Below are positions 9,131-18,589 of a stretch of 64,000 nt of DNA, piece after piece. Within the stretch, counting starts at the first letter, position 1; each line of letters begins with the position of its first letter. The notes under the pieces were generated by a model. That model was not told the DNA's origin. It did no database searches and was given only the letters and a program-made list of their open reading frames with translations. The DNA is from CALDTK01 sp045110575 (GTDB lineage: Bacteria > Bacteroidota > Bacteroidia > Chitinophagales > Saprospiraceae). The stretch is from the NCBI GenBank assembly GCA_045110575.1, contig JBGCGF010000065.1, positions 1-64,000 on the forward strand, read 5' to 3'. A program made the position numbers and the translations under genes.

Positions 9131-9745
9131 ATGATGACAACTCGTGGAATACTTCTACTCGTTAGCCTGTTCGTAGCTATTAGTGCACAAGCGCAAACCT
9201 TCAAAGGTTACGTGGAACTTGGTCCTAACTTAAATCAAATTCAAGGTGACGACCTAGCTGGTTGGCATAAGGTCGGAGGATTCGTCGGTTTAGGGGTGTA
9301 TACAGACCTATCTGATCGCTGGCGCACTTCGCTTACCATAGCCTACAGCCAGCACGGTAGTAAATCGACGAGTAGAGAGTCTATCCTTGCAATTAGTATC
9401 TACGATAAAGTTGCCCTAGACTACATATCTGTGCCTGTTAAGGTCCACTACATGGACTGGTTGAGCGAGGATGAGACCTTTTATCAGCTCGAGTTTTATG
9501 CAGGAGTAGAGTACTTAAGGCTGATTTCTGAAAAAGCTGAAAGCCCGGACGGAACAGATTTGACCCCACTGAATCCTTACCGTCCAAACGGCGCGAACGC
9601 ATTGGTCGGCGCTTATTATGCTTGGTCTCTTAAGTGGGCAGCAGGCGCCTCTTATCATGCTAGCGTAACGCCAATGCAACTCAATTCAAGCGAACAAAAT
9701 CAATTTTTGACACAGTTGGGCTTCCGTTTGCGTCGAACGTTTTAA
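9131..9745 (+). CDS. PorT-like outer membrane beta-barrel protein
   Basis: The frame is open from 9035, but the ATG at 9131 gives a clean signal peptide (cleavage after AQA) and lies 5 nt after a -7 box, so this start is chosen (204 aa). The mature part has alternating hydrophobic strands (FKGYVELGPNLNQI, GGFVGLGVYTDL, WRTSLTIAYSQHGSKS) and ends in LGFRLRRTF with a terminal Phe, as in outer-membrane beta-barrels. This is the outer-membrane-protein beta-barrel family common in Bacteroidota. Function unknown. The next gene starts 9 bp later in the same direction. Confidence 0.8.
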   Translation: MMTTRGILLLVSLFVAISAQAQTFKGYVELGPNLNQIQGDDLAGWHKVGGFVGLGVYTDLSDRWRTSLTIAYSQHGSKSTSRESILAISIYDKVALDYISVPVKVHYMDWLSEDETFYQLEFYAGVEYLRLISEKAESPDGTDLTPLNPYRPNGANALVGAYYAWSLKWAAGASYHASVTPMQLNSSEQNQFLTQLGFRLRRTF

Positions 9746-9754
9746 CCTTGTTCC

Positions 9755-10267
9755 ATGAATCGCTACTCCCCACTTGTTATTTCACTCTTGTTCACGCTGT
9801 TAATCTTGGCGTGCGGTGGGAAAGATTCTGCTGAAGGGCAAGACAATGTTATTGAAGAATCAGCTTCCGCCAAAACCCCAGAACCAGAGAACGGCGCCTT
9901 GCCGAGGATTCCGAACGAACTCATGCAAGCCCTTGTTGATAGTGCTGATTATGTAGACTATCTGTTTTACGAAATGGATTTCAGCATGAGCATGGACAAC
10001 AAGCAAGGTGTCATGTACGCACTTGCAAAAATTGGGGAAGCTCCGGCTCCTATCAATGCATCATGTAAGCCGATTGGACGTATTTTCTACCAAATCAAAG
10101 GAAGAAATGCAGCCGAAGCCGACCTCTATTTTTCGGCAGGATGCACTTACTTGGTCTTTATGAAAGACAATGCCCCCATCTACGCGAACAGCATGAGCGA
10201 GGTAGGTAAGAAGTTCCTCAACAATCAGTTTGGGGCGATTATGAAAAACTACGTCCCCATTGAGTAA
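9755..10267 (+). CDS. Putative lipoprotein of unknown function
   Basis: The 170-residue protein has a type II signal peptide with lipobox LILAC followed by GGKDS, so it is a predicted lipoprotein. A Glu/Ala/Pro-rich linker is followed by a folded region (residues ~60-170) with two cysteines (ASCKP and AGCTYL) that could form a disulfide. No catalytic motif was recognised. Its 3' end overlaps the ppx/gppA-like gene by 8 bp, which suggests translational coupling. A one-mismatch copy of the 14-mer lies at 9863-9876. Confidence 0.75.
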   Translation: MNRYSPLVISLLFTLLILACGGKDSAEGQDNVIEESASAKTPEPENGALPRIPNELMQALVDSADYVDYLFYEMDFSMSMDNKQGVMYALAKIGEAPAPINASCKPIGRIFYQIKGRNAAEADLYFSAGCTYLVFMKDNAPIYANSMSEVGKKFLNNQFGAIMKNYVPIE

Positions 10268-11180
10268 GCAACTATTTGCGTGTGTCGACCTTGGTACCAA
10301 CACGTTTCACTTGCTCATCGGGCACTGGACGAATGGGAAATTAGAAGTCGTTTACCGCGAGCGGCACTTTGTGAAAGTTGCTGGAGATGGTATTGAGACC
10401 ATTGGACCTGAGCCGATAAAACGAGCAATCAATGCCGCTACTTCTCTAGGCGCCTCTTTGGCTAAATATGAAGTAGTAACTGCAGCGGCTTTTGGAACAG
10501 CCGCAATGCGCACTGCTACCAACGGTCCTGCCCTCAAGAAAGACCTTGAACAACAACTCGGTATTCCGATTCAAATCATTGATGGGAAACGAGAAGCTGC
10601 ACTCATCGCCAATGGAGTGCTAGCTGCAGGATTGCCCGTTGATGAGCGATACGTGATCATGGACATCGGTGGTGGTAGTGTCGAGTTTATCGTTGTCGAT
10701 AATGGCGAGACTCGTTTTAGCGAAAGCTATCCAATTGGGGCCCAAGTGCTACGCCAAGCCTTTCATAAGGACGAACCTCTACGGGGCAAATCGTCGAGTG
10801 ATCAAGAAGATTCTTTGTTCGCGCACCTAGCGTCCACACTCGCCAATTTGAAAGCTGCGATTGGAAGTGGAGCTAAACTTGTCGGTGCAAGTGGCACTTT
10901 TGATGTGCTTGGTGACCTTTTCGGAGAGCCCGTTACGACAGCAGTCAAACGCTTGTCTGCCTCCAAAGTGCATGCGCTTTACGAAGAGGCTGCAATCATG
11001 AATGAAACGGACCGTCTGAGTGATGACCGTTTGCCTGACGATCGAGCCGATATGATCGTTGTAGCCCTTGCTTTAATCGTATACGTTTTACGTATTTGCC
11101 CCCAGGAATCCATATATACCTGCGATTACGCCCTGAAAGAAGGCGCTTTGCTTGAAATGGCTACAGCTAACGCGCTTTAG
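10260..11180 (+). CDS. Ppx/GppA-family exopolyphosphatase / pppGpp phosphatase
   Basis: The 306-residue protein has the ASKHA-fold signatures of the family: phosphate-1 motif ACVDLGTNTFHLLI, AAFGTAAMRTATNG, and the phosphate-2 motif YVIMDIGGGSVEFIV. It would hydrolyse polyphosphate or pppGpp in the cytoplasm. At ~300 residues it is the short version, without the HD domain of E. coli Ppx. It overlaps the lipoprotein gene and ends just before a bidirectional terminator. Which substrate is preferred cannot be told from sequence. Confidence 0.88.
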   Translation: MSKQLFACVDLGTNTFHLLIGHWTNGKLEVVYRERHFVKVAGDGIETIGPEPIKRAINAATSLGASLAKYEVVTAAAFGTAAMRTATNGPALKKDLEQQLGIPIQIIDGKREAALIANGVLAAGLPVDERYVIMDIGGGSVEFIVVDNGETRFSESYPIGAQVLRQAFHKDEPLRGKSSSDQEDSLFAHLASTLANLKAAIGSGAKLVGASGTFDVLGDLFGEPVTTAVKRLSASKVHALYEEAAIMNETDRLSDDRLPDDRADMIVVALALIVYVLRICPQESIYTCDYALKEGALLEMATANAL

Positions 11181-11202
11181 TGTATTCCTTCAGAATATAA
11201 AG

Positions 11203-11241
11203 AAAAAGCCCTGCTAGACGCGATGTCTGGCAGGGCTTTTT
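11203..11241 (+). terminator. Bidirectional terminator between ppx/gppA-like gene and glycoside hydrolase
   Basis: A 17-bp stem with one G-T pair (AAAAAGCCCTGCTAGAC / GTCTGGCAGGGCTTTTT) and a 5-nt loop. A and T tracts on either side let it serve the convergent genes on both strands. Confidence 0.88.
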
Positions 11242-11271
11242 ACGTCCAAAATAAGCGCCTGATTTCTGGCT

Positions 11272-14200
11272 TTACATGTGAACGATTCGCACCGTTTCCT
11301 TGCCACTTGTCGTGTCAACAACGAGGTTGTACATGCCAGGAGCAAGGTCGCTTAAGTCGAGGTACTCTCTGTACGATCCGCTTCCTTGGGCTAGGGTTAC
11401 TTGACGTACGACGCGTCCTAAGTTGTCTACGAGTGTGGCGTTGGTTTGCTCCAGTTCGGTAGAGAAGGCAAGCGTTACGCCTTGCGTTCCGACAGGTGTT
11501 ACGCTGTGCACACGGAAGGTATTTGCAGGGATACCTCCACCACTGAAGTAGTCGTCTTCAAGCTTTCTGATACCTGGTGTTCGAATGAGACTCGGAGCGA
11601 TACGTACCATCGCTTCGTCGTCCTCGATAGGCGTACAGCAAAGTCGGTTGTTTGGTGTACTGTCGCTGTCTCCAGTATCAGATCCACTCACTTGCGTAAA
11701 GGCTGTTATCGCCGGATCACCTCGCATAGTAAAGAGCGTTAGTTGCAGGGTAGCTGTTTCGCCAGGCGCTACCGTAGGCAGCGTCCATGTCTCGAAGTAG
11801 AGGTCATAGTTGCCACGGGATGAATTGTGGTTGGTGTAAACCATTCCTACTGGGCGAGGAAAGTGTACTTCAACATTTTCAGCTTGAGCACTACCTGAGT
11901 TGACGATTTGCGCCGTGAAAGTGATGTCTTGTCGGGCACTGAACACCGTTCGGTCTGCAGTCAGCGTAAGCGAAATATCTGGCGTCGGGTTGGGTTGACT
12001 TCCTGTGATCACCAATACTCCACGATCATCTTCACCAGGTGCACCATTGTTTGGTGTACTGTCAGGATCTGGCTGACTACTACTCGCAATTTCTGCCGTG
12101 ATGATTGCACCTGCAGCAGGTGTGATTGTGCGGAAGGTCAATTCAAGGGTGTAGCCTTGATTTACACTAAGTCGACTGATGTTCCAGCGAGAGCCGCTGA
12201 TGTTCGTTCCTGAAGGAATGTTAGAGCTGATGATAGTTAGTCCAGTCGGTAGCTCAATTTCTGTAGAAATGCCAGAGGTTGGATCTGGTCCTTGATTGAT
12301 GACAGTCATCAGAACATCGAAGGTTCCATCTGAATTGACGGCCATTTGCGGACTCGACATCGTGAGTGAGAGATCGGCCGATTGTGTAGGAGCGGTGCCG
12401 TTAATGGTAAACACGGCTTCGTCGTCCTCGTTGGCAACGCAACAAACACCGTTTCCTGGCGAAGAGTCAGGATCTGTTTGGCGCATGTTGATGACCTGTG
12501 TAAACGCTGTGCGGATATCGTCACTCAAGTTAAAGAGCGTCACTTCTAGTGTTGCTGATTCACCAGCTCCAAGTGTTCCAATATCCCAGTTAGCATCCCA
12601 AGAAGAGTAAACTCCTTGGCTTTCAACGCTACTTACAAAACTCAACATTTGAGGAAGAGGGAACTCAACACGGATATCGTTTCCTTCTCGTAGTCCCGTA
12701 TTGGTTGCGGTGATGAGGAAGACAACATCTGTGTTGCGAGCTACGGTTGTCGCATCTCCAACGATTGATAATTCGATATCTGCATCGTTAGATCCGCTTC
12801 CGCCACCGCCTGTTGAAGACGTTACGTTCAAGGTGTTCGAAGCAAGACTTGGTAGGTCTGTGAGATCTTTTGCTGCACCTGCAGGAAGTCGCACAGTTAC
12901 AATACCTGAACTTACAGGAGCAACGGTGAGCTCGTAGCGGTCAGAAGTTCCACGTAGGCTAATCACGTCACCGTTAGTAACGATGAAATCAGCTAAGGAG
13001 AGACCGTCCACACGTTCAGACCATTGTACGGTAACATCGAAGTTTCCGCTGACCGTATTGCTTGCAGTGGTCAAGTTCGGAACAGGATTGGTGTTCGGAG
13101 TTCCGTTGCCTTCTGATACGAAGTAGACAGGACGAGCGTCCAGTTGAATGTTCGTCGGGTCAACGAGCGATGTGTTAGTGGTCTGAGAATAGTCCCACTC
13201 ATACTTGGTCAATTGGCCAAGGTTTAGTGCAGCAGGGAAAGAGAACTTCGCGCTTGCATTTTCACTCAAGTCGGTTTGTGTCTCAGCCCAAAGTGCGTAC
13301 ACATATCCGCCGTCGGTTTTGGCGAAAGCATAAGCTCTGGTACCTGGTTGAGCATTTAGTGCCTGCGTGTGTGCGTCGTCAAAATCGGTCGGATAGATCA
13401 AGTCTGCTACCGTCTTGTATGCGATGCCTTCATTGTTGAGCTCTTGGTTGTATGGGCTAACGCCTTCAAGCTTTTTGTAAAGCCCCATGAGGTCAAATTC
13501 GAAGCCGGCGTCTTGCTCATCCACTTTGTCAGCGATAGAGTAGACGTGCATCTGGTGTACGTCATTGGTCTTGATCGCAATCAGTGCTTTGCCAATAAAG
13601 TTGACGACTTCCTCTGCACCACCGAAATATGATCCAGAGAAAATCTCACGGGGAACGTTGATCTCCGTACAGATGTGTTGCTTCTTTGGGTAGGTGATAC
13701 CATCGTAACCGTAGTTGTAAAGTACCTGCTGGTAGCCACCTAGACGGCGGTTGATAAGGCCATCGGCTGCACCATCAGAGTGGCGCTCGTAGTAGTTGTC
13801 TGGTCCGAAAACTGTAGATCCATCGAGGTGTGGGTAGGTGTGGAAACCAAGCACGTCGATATACGCGCCACCTAAGTTTGGATAATCAGGAGTGATTGAT
13901 CCGTCAACTGGATTGTCCGAGTTTCTAAGCAGCGCATCGAGAAACGACTGTGATCCGACACCTGCAATCGCCACGTAGTCGTCTGGACTGATCGTTTTGA
14001 TGATCTCGTATGAAATACGGAGTGTACGAATGAAGTGCTCGATAGGAGCGTGGATAGAGTAGTCACATGGATCTGGATCGTTCACCCACCAAGAACCTGG
14101 GTAGTCAGGTTCGCCCCAAAATACCTCGCTGTCGTTTCCTGTGTAAAGTCCTGGCTCGTTCCAAATCTCCCAAAAACGAACATCGTCCGTATAGGTCGTA

Positions 14201-14703
14201 ACGATCTGGTACATGTATGCAGCGTACTCGTTGTCCTCGTTGTAAGGTGTGCCGTCTGATCCGTCGTCCCAGATTGGCTCGTAGATACCTTTGAAAAGCG
14301 CGTTCCACTTTTCGGTAGTAGGGCAGTGGCGGTCGGCCCAATCACGGTGACGATCGCTTGGGAAACCTACAATTGCAGTAAGCTCAGACATGCCGAGGTC
14401 TCGGAAATAGTCGTAAGCATCTACGTTAAGACCATAGCCGTACTCATCAAGTACTTTATCAAAAAGACCCGGACGCGTGCTTCGTGCACCGATTCCAGGA
14501 ACACCAATGGCTGGATTACCTGCTGCAAGGTCTCCAAGCTGGAACGTATTCCATGGAGGAAGGTATCCGAGATTTACTCCTGGACGAAACCTGCCTTCGT
14601 AAACAGGATTGATATCGTTAGAGGTATACGGAACTTGGGCCGAGACCGAAAGGCTCATTGCAAGTATAAAGGCTGAAAGGACCGCGGCGTAAAGCTTAGG
14701 CAT
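11272..14703 (-). CDS. Secreted clan GH-A-like glycoside hydrolase with DUF11 repeats and T9SS sorting domain
   Basis: The 1143-residue protein starts with a signal peptide (cleavage near SVSAQ). Residues ~40-540 form a TIM-barrel hydrolase: FWEIWNEPG has the expected acid/base Glu (about residue 183) and HICTEINVP a candidate nucleophile Glu (about 347). A linker domain (VTVQWSERVDGLSLADFIV) leads to three DUF11-type repeats, each starting (A/P)DIxLxLxxD, and then a C-terminal ~75-residue type-A T9SS sorting domain (TLVDNLGRVVRQVTL...LAPGMYNLVV). It is probably secreted and surface-bound, acting on a polysaccharide. The GH family and substrate are not determined. Exact 14-mer at 13316-13329. 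Confidence 0.85.
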   Translation of the reverse strand: MPKLYAAVLSAFILAMSLSVSAQVPYTSNDINPVYEGRFRPGVNLGYLPPWNTFQLGDLAAGNPAIGVPGIGARSTRPGLFDKVLDEYGYGLNVDAYDYFRDLGMSELTAIVGFPSDRHRDWADRHCPTTEKWNALFKGIYEPIWDDGSDGTPYNEDNEYAAYMYQIVTTYTDDVRFWEIWNEPGLYTGNDSEVFWGEPDYPGSWWVNDPDPCDYSIHAPIEHFIRTLRISYEIIKTISPDDYVAIAGVGSQSFLDALLRNSDNPVDGSITPDYPNLGGAYIDVLGFHTYPHLDGSTVFGPDNYYERHSDGAADGLINRRLGGYQQVLYNYGYDGITYPKKQHICTEINVPREIFSGSYFGGAEEVVNFIGKALIAIKTNDVHQMHVYSIADKVDEQDAGFEFDLMGLYKKLEGVSPYNQELNNEGIAYKTVADLIYPTDFDDAHTQALNAQPGTRAYAFAKTDGGYVYALWAETQTDLSENASAKFSFPAALNLGQLTKYEWDYSQTTNTSLVDPTNIQLDARPVYFVSEGNGTPNTNPVPNLTTASNTVSGNFDVTVQWSERVDGLSLADFIVTNGDVISLRGTSDRYELTVAPVSSGIVTVRLPAGAAKDLTDLPSLASNTLNVTSSTGGGGSGSNDADIELSIVGDATTVARNTDVVFLITATNTGLREGNDIRVEFPLPQMLSFVSSVESQGVYSSWDANWDIGTLGAGESATLEVTLFNLSDDIRTAFTQVINMRQTDPDSSPGNGVCCVANEDDEAVFTINGTAPTQSADLSLTMSSPQMAVNSDGTFDVLMTVINQGPDPTSGISTEIELPTGLTIISSNIPSGTNISGSRWNISRLSVNQGYTLELTFRTITPAAGAIITAEIASSSQPDPDSTPNNGAPGEDDRGVLVITGSQPNPTPDISLTLTADRTVFSARQDITFTAQIVNSGSAQAENVEVHFPRPVGMVYTNHNSSRGNYDLYFETWTLPTVAPGETATLQLTLFTMRGDPAITAFTQVSGSDTGDSDSTPNNRLCCTPIEDDEAMVRIAPSLIRTPGIRKLEDDYFSGGGIPANTFRVHSVTPVGTQGVTLAFSTELEQTNATLVDNLGRVVRQVTLAQGSGSYREYLDLSDLAPGMYNLVVDTTSGKETVRIVHM
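13316..13329 (+). repeat. Iterated 14-mer GTTTTGGCGAAAGC, exact copy 3
   Basis: Exact copy, inside the glycoside hydrolase gene; encodes AFAKT in the gene sense. Confidence 0.95.
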
Positions 14704-14819
14704 GTAAGTGTGTTTGCTGTGTGTGATTGCGCTACAAGGCTAAAATAGTCGTCGAAGTAACACGAACCCTGTTTATAGGTATAAAACCACTTGTTTCGGG
14801 TAGGCGTAAAATGGAGGTT

Positions 14820-14850
14820 TAACGTCTGGTTTACAATTGGTTAGACGTTA
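14820..14850. promoter_or_regulatory. Dyad-symmetric site TAACGTCT-N15-AGACGTTA
   Basis: A perfect 8-bp inverted repeat with 15-nt spacing lies in the 261-bp divergent region between the glycoside hydrolase and the ABC transporter genes. It is a candidate operator for either gene. Nothing else recognisable was seen in this region apart from the -7 box at 14951. Confidence 0.35.
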
Positions 14851-14950
14851 CTCTCTTACCGTGTAGTTCCTGATATCGGTTATTGGACAGGAATAGAGAT
14901 CCAGTCAGCTTTACTGAAAGAGGAATTCACTAAAACCTTGCAGTACGTCG

Positions 14951-14958
14951 TAGGTTTG
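14951..14958 (+). promoter_or_regulatory. -7 promoter box TAGGTTTG, 6 nt before GTG
   Basis: Consensus Bacteroidota -7 box close to the GTG at 14965; it supports that start for the ABC transporter. Confidence 0.55.
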
Positions 14959-14964
14959 TTTTTC

Positions 14965-16719
14965 GTGGCATCACCAGAAAAATCAAGCGCCAATTACGGC
15001 TTGCTCAGGAGAATCCTTCGAGAGGCTAGTCCCTATCGAGGGTTATTGATCATAAGCGCCCTCTTGGCGATTGTATCAGCACCGTTAGCTGCCTTGCGAC
15101 CGCGCTTGGTGCAGGCCATGGTCGATGACTATATCGTCAAGTTCGACCTCGACGGTCTCCAGAAAATGACGCTTGTTATTGCAGGCGTTCTCGTGCTTGA
15201 AGCATTGGTTCGATATGGCTTTACCTATATCACCAATTGGTTAGGCCAAAGTGTGGTTAGAGACCTGCGTGACAAAGTGTTCGCGCACATCACGAGCTTA
15301 CGTCTCACGTATTTTGATCGTACACCGATTGGTACTTCGACCACCCGGACCATCAACGATATCCAAACCTTGAATACGGTCTTTACCGACGGAGGGATTG
15401 CGATCATCGCTGATATTTTGGTGGTCTTCGTTGTGCTTGGAATCATGTTTTCCATCTCATGGAAGCTCACCATGATCTGTCTCACGACGATTCCGATACT
15501 CATTTTCGCGAGTTACATTTTTAAAGAGAAGGTCAAATCCGCTTTTCAGGTGGTCCGAACGCAGATCAGTAAAATGAACGCCTTCTTGCAAGAGCGCATC
15601 AGTGGTATGGCCATCGTGCAGGTCTTCAACGCAGAGGAGCAAGAGGCTGCGCGTTTTCGTACGATCAACCGAGAGTACACGCAGGCCAACCTGAATTCAA
15701 TATTCTACTACGCTGTCTTCTTCCCTGTCGTTGAAATACTATCGGCTGCAAGCCTTGGACTTATGGTCTGGTGGGGAGCACGTGGCGTTATCGGAGGAGA
15801 GGTAAGTCTTGGAGTGCTGGTCGCTTTTCCGCTCTACCTCAACATGTTGTTTCGACCTATTCGAACGCTTGCAGACAAGTTTAACACCCTGCAAATGGGC
15901 CTTGTCGCAGCTGAGCGCGTCTTCACGGTACTTGATCGTACAGACGTTATTCCAGACGAGGGTCAGCTTACGCCAAAACACTTTGAAGGGAACATTAAGT
16001 TCGACAAGGTCAGCTTTGCGTATACCGAAGAAGAATGGGTATTGAAGCAAGTTTCCTTTGCACTTGAGGCCAAGCAAACGCTTGCAATCGTTGGATCAAC
16101 AGGATCTGGAAAATCTACGATCATCAACTTGTTGAGTCGCTTTTACGAGATTCAGAAAGGTGAGATTAGCATTGACGGAAAGCCGATTCAGGAGTACAAG
16201 CTTGATTCACTTCGTTCTCGCATAGCCATTGTACTACAAGACGTTTTCCTCTTTGGAGGAACGGTAGCGGATAACATTACCCTTGCAGACCCAAGTATTT
16301 CACGGGAGCAGGTAATCGAAGCTTCCCAAATGATCGGTGCGCACGAGTTCATCATGCGTCTACCTGACGGCTATGACCACATTGTGCATGAGCGCGGAGC
16401 TACGCTCTCTATGGGACAGCGTCAATTGATCTCGTTCGTAAGAGCATTGGTTTTCAATCCAGACATCCTTGTACTTGATGAGGCGACGAGTTCAATCGAT
16501 CCAGAATCGGAATCGGTTATCCAGTTTGCGATCGAAAAGCTCATTGAGAAGCGTACAAGTATTGTGATCGCTCACCGCTTAGCTACGATTCGCCACGCTG
16601 ATAAGATCTTAGTGCTCGACAAAGGCAAGGTCGTTGAGTTTGGAAACCGCGACGAGTTGCTCGCCATTGAAGGTGGCCACTTCCGCGAGCTGTGGGAGAT
16701 GCAGTATGTGGAGGCATAA
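14965..16719 (+). CDS. ABC-type exporter, fused membrane and ATPase domains (ABCB/MsbA-like)
   Basis: The 584-residue half-transporter has an N-terminal six-helix membrane domain (residues ~1-310) and a C-terminal ATPase. The ATPase shows Walker A (GSTGSGKST), the Q-loop region (VLQDVFLFGG), a degenerate signature LSMGQRQ in place of LSGGQRQ, Walker B (ILVLDEATSSID) and the H-loop (IVIAHR). It would homodimerise and export a lipid or drug-like substrate across the inner membrane. The GTG at 14965 is preferred because a -7 box lies 6 nt upstream; a TTG at 14938 is the alternative. A one-mismatch 14-mer lies at 15966-15979. Confidence 0.9.
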   Translation: MASPEKSSANYGLLRRILREASPYRGLLIISALLAIVSAPLAALRPRLVQAMVDDYIVKFDLDGLQKMTLVIAGVLVLEALVRYGFTYITNWLGQSVVRDLRDKVFAHITSLRLTYFDRTPIGTSTTRTINDIQTLNTVFTDGGIAIIADILVVFVVLGIMFSISWKLTMICLTTIPILIFASYIFKEKVKSAFQVVRTQISKMNAFLQERISGMAIVQVFNAEEQEAARFRTINREYTQANLNSIFYYAVFFPVVEILSAASLGLMVWWGARGVIGGEVSLGVLVAFPLYLNMLFRPIRTLADKFNTLQMGLVAAERVFTVLDRTDVIPDEGQLTPKHFEGNIKFDKVSFAYTEEEWVLKQVSFALEAKQTLAIVGSTGSGKSTIINLLSRFYEIQKGEISIDGKPIQEYKLDSLRSRIAIVLQDVFLFGGTVADNITLADPSISREQVIEASQMIGAHEFIMRLPDGYDHIVHERGATLSMGQRQLISFVRALVFNPDILVLDEATSSIDPESESVIQFAIEKLIEKRTSIVIAHRLATIRHADKILVLDKGKVVEFGNRDELLAIEGGHFRELWEMQYVEA

Positions 16720-16895
16720 ATAGGTTCGAGGTTCGACAAACTTCCTAAGTGCGCTCCACTTTGGGACCTTGGTTCAAGGTGCGCGGATAGTATTGCAAGG
16801 TTTGGAGCTGGGAATCCCGTCCCGAATTTCAAAGCCCGTCGAAAATTCACCCACACTCATCGAATACCCCTCAACAAGCAATGCCCTCGGCGAGT

Positions 16896-16903
16896 TACTT
16901 TAA
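16896..16903 (+). promoter_or_regulatory. -7 box TACTTTAA, 4 nt before ATG
   Basis: TAnnTTTG-like box directly before the ATG at 16908; it decides between the ATGs at 16881 and 16908. Confidence 0.45.
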
Positions 16904-16907
16904 CACC

Positions 16908-17393
16908 ATGACGCAACACCAATACTCTGCTCGGCCAAGTTTGGGATCGGCCATCGTAGGATTGCTGGTCTTTTCCCTCTTCGTTTACGTCTTGTTTCGA
17001 GTCGCAGCCTTCACAGTGAGTACACTCGTTTCTGGACTCCCTATATTCTTTGGAATCGGTCTCATCGTAGCAGCAGCAGCTTACTACGTTGACAAGCGAG
17101 TACCTACCGATTTCGTGAACTGGCTAGGAAAGACCTTTACTTCCAATCCGCTCAAAGGACTTGTCATTGGAGCGGCAACCGTGGTGTTCGCACCATTTGT
17201 AGCATTCTACTTACTTGCGAAAGCACTCCTCCTTAAAAAGGTAAAAAGCGCTGTCGGTGATTTTCAGCAAAGAGCTGCAGACCAGATGCGCGACCAATAT
17301 GGAGGCGGCGCAGCGATTGGGGTAGATGATTCTGATTTTACAGAAGTGAAAAAGGACGATGGCTTGGTCATTCGAATCCCAAAGGAAGAGTAA
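16908..17393 (+). CDS. Small integral membrane protein of unknown function
   Basis: A 161-residue protein with hydrophobic segments at about residues 15-35, 38-60 and 88-112, and a hydrophilic C-terminal tail ending in KDDGLVIRIPKEE. The region after the last helix is Lys/Gln-rich (KKVKSAVGDFQQRAADQ). Start chosen from the promoter box 4 nt upstream. I do not recognise a family. The preceding ~190 bp (16720-16907) hold no gene. Confidence 0.7.
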   Translation: MTQHQYSARPSLGSAIVGLLVFSLFVYVLFRVAAFTVSTLVSGLPIFFGIGLIVAAAAYYVDKRVPTDFVNWLGKTFTSNPLKGLVIGAATVVFAPFVAFYLLAKALLLKKVKSAVGDFQQRAADQMRDQYGGGAAIGVDDSDFTEVKKDDGLVIRIPKEE

Positions 17394-17438
17394 GCGGCTT
17401 TTTACGCAGCTCTAATTATTTCGGGCGACTTTCGTCCT

Positions 17439-18554
17439 GTGCTTGTCTTCACCATCATTGCTTATACACTAGCGTTTTGCTACGTCTTTATCCAAGGGCG
17501 GTTTTATCGCAATTGGGTCGAGGTATTGAAAGCACCGCCAGTAGTTAATCCGCGGTCTGATGCTGTTCAGTGGAGCATCATCGTTCCTGCACGTAACGAA
17601 TCTGCTCGTATTCTCCAAACACTCGGGAGTCTTCCAAAAGACGGCGTTGAAATTATCGTCGTCAACGACCATAGCACAGATGATACAGCCGCATTGGTTT
17701 CTGCGCTTGAGAACGTTGTTTTACTGCACTTGCCAGAAGCCTTGTCGGGTAAGAAAGCAGCACTTACTTACGCGATTGAAGTCGCAAGAGGAACATGGAT
17801 TGCTACGGTAGATGCAGATGTGCGCGCGCAGTCTGGCTGGCTTCAAGCATTAGAAACTAATCGAACTAAAGAGACTGTAGCGATTGCCGGTCCTGTCATG
17901 CTTGCTCCTGCCAACTCTTGGTTTGAACGTTGGCAAGCTCTCGATTTTTGCGGCATGATGGCCATCACCGCGGCCAGTTTGCGCATCGGTGCATATGCGA
18001 TGGGTAATGGAGCTAACCTGGCTTTTTCAAAAGCTGCTTTCGAAGCCGTCGGCGGCTATGCTAGTCCTAAGGGGAAAGAAAGTGTGAGTGGTGATGACAT
18101 GGTCTTGCTAGGTAAATTGCTCGATAGGTATCCAGGCCAAATAGCTTTCGCCAAAAACCAACAAGCTGTTGTTGTCACACCACCTCAGCCTGGTATGGGT
18201 AGTTTTGTGCAACAACGTTGGCGTTGGTCTGCCAAAACGGGACTCAACCAACAAGTATCTCTGACCGTCACGTTAGGATTGGTCTGGGCTTTTCATGTCG
18301 GATTACTGGTTGGTATACCGCTTGCCATTTTTGGCTTAGTGGACGTTATACATCTTGTCATGGCTTGGTACTGTAAGCTATTTGTTGATTTCTTGCTCTT
18401 GCGCAGCGCATCCCAGCACTTTGGACGAGCGCACCTTCTCAATTGGACCTATCCATTGCAGAGCTTTGTACACGCGCTTTACGTCGCAGGTGTTGGGACA
18501 CTTTCCTTGCTCCCCTTTGAATTTGAATGGAAAGGCCGTCGTGCACGACGATAG
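17439..18554 (+). CDS. Family 2 glycosyltransferase, membrane-bound
   Basis: The 371-residue protein has an N-terminal membrane helix, then a GT-A domain: WSIIVPARNESARI, VNDHSTDDT, TVDADVRA (DXD-like), SGDDMVLLGK and QQRWRWSAK (QxxRW-type acceptor motif). Three C-terminal hydrophobic helices follow. It likely transfers a sugar to a lipid or polysaccharide at the inner membrane. It starts with GTG after a GACTTTCG box. A 14-mer variant at 18144-18157 encodes AFAKN. The copper ATPase gene follows about 35 bp later. Acceptor and donor are unknown. Confidence 0.85.
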   Translation: MLVFTIIAYTLAFCYVFIQGRFYRNWVEVLKAPPVVNPRSDAVQWSIIVPARNESARILQTLGSLPKDGVEIIVVNDHSTDDTAALVSALENVVLLHLPEALSGKKAALTYAIEVARGTWIATVDADVRAQSGWLQALETNRTKETVAIAGPVMLAPANSWFERWQALDFCGMMAITAASLRIGAYAMGNGANLAFSKAAFEAVGGYASPKGKESVSGDDMVLLGKLLDRYPGQIAFAKNQQAVVVTPPQPGMGSFVQQRWRWSAKTGLNQQVSLTVTLGLVWAFHVGLLVGIPLAIFGLVDVIHLVMAWYCKLFVDFLLLRSASQHFGRAHLLNWTYPLQSFVHALYVAGVGTLSLLPFEFEWKGRRARR

Positions 18555-18589
18555 CATCAACTGCATTCCAAGCCGAGCGTTTACATACA

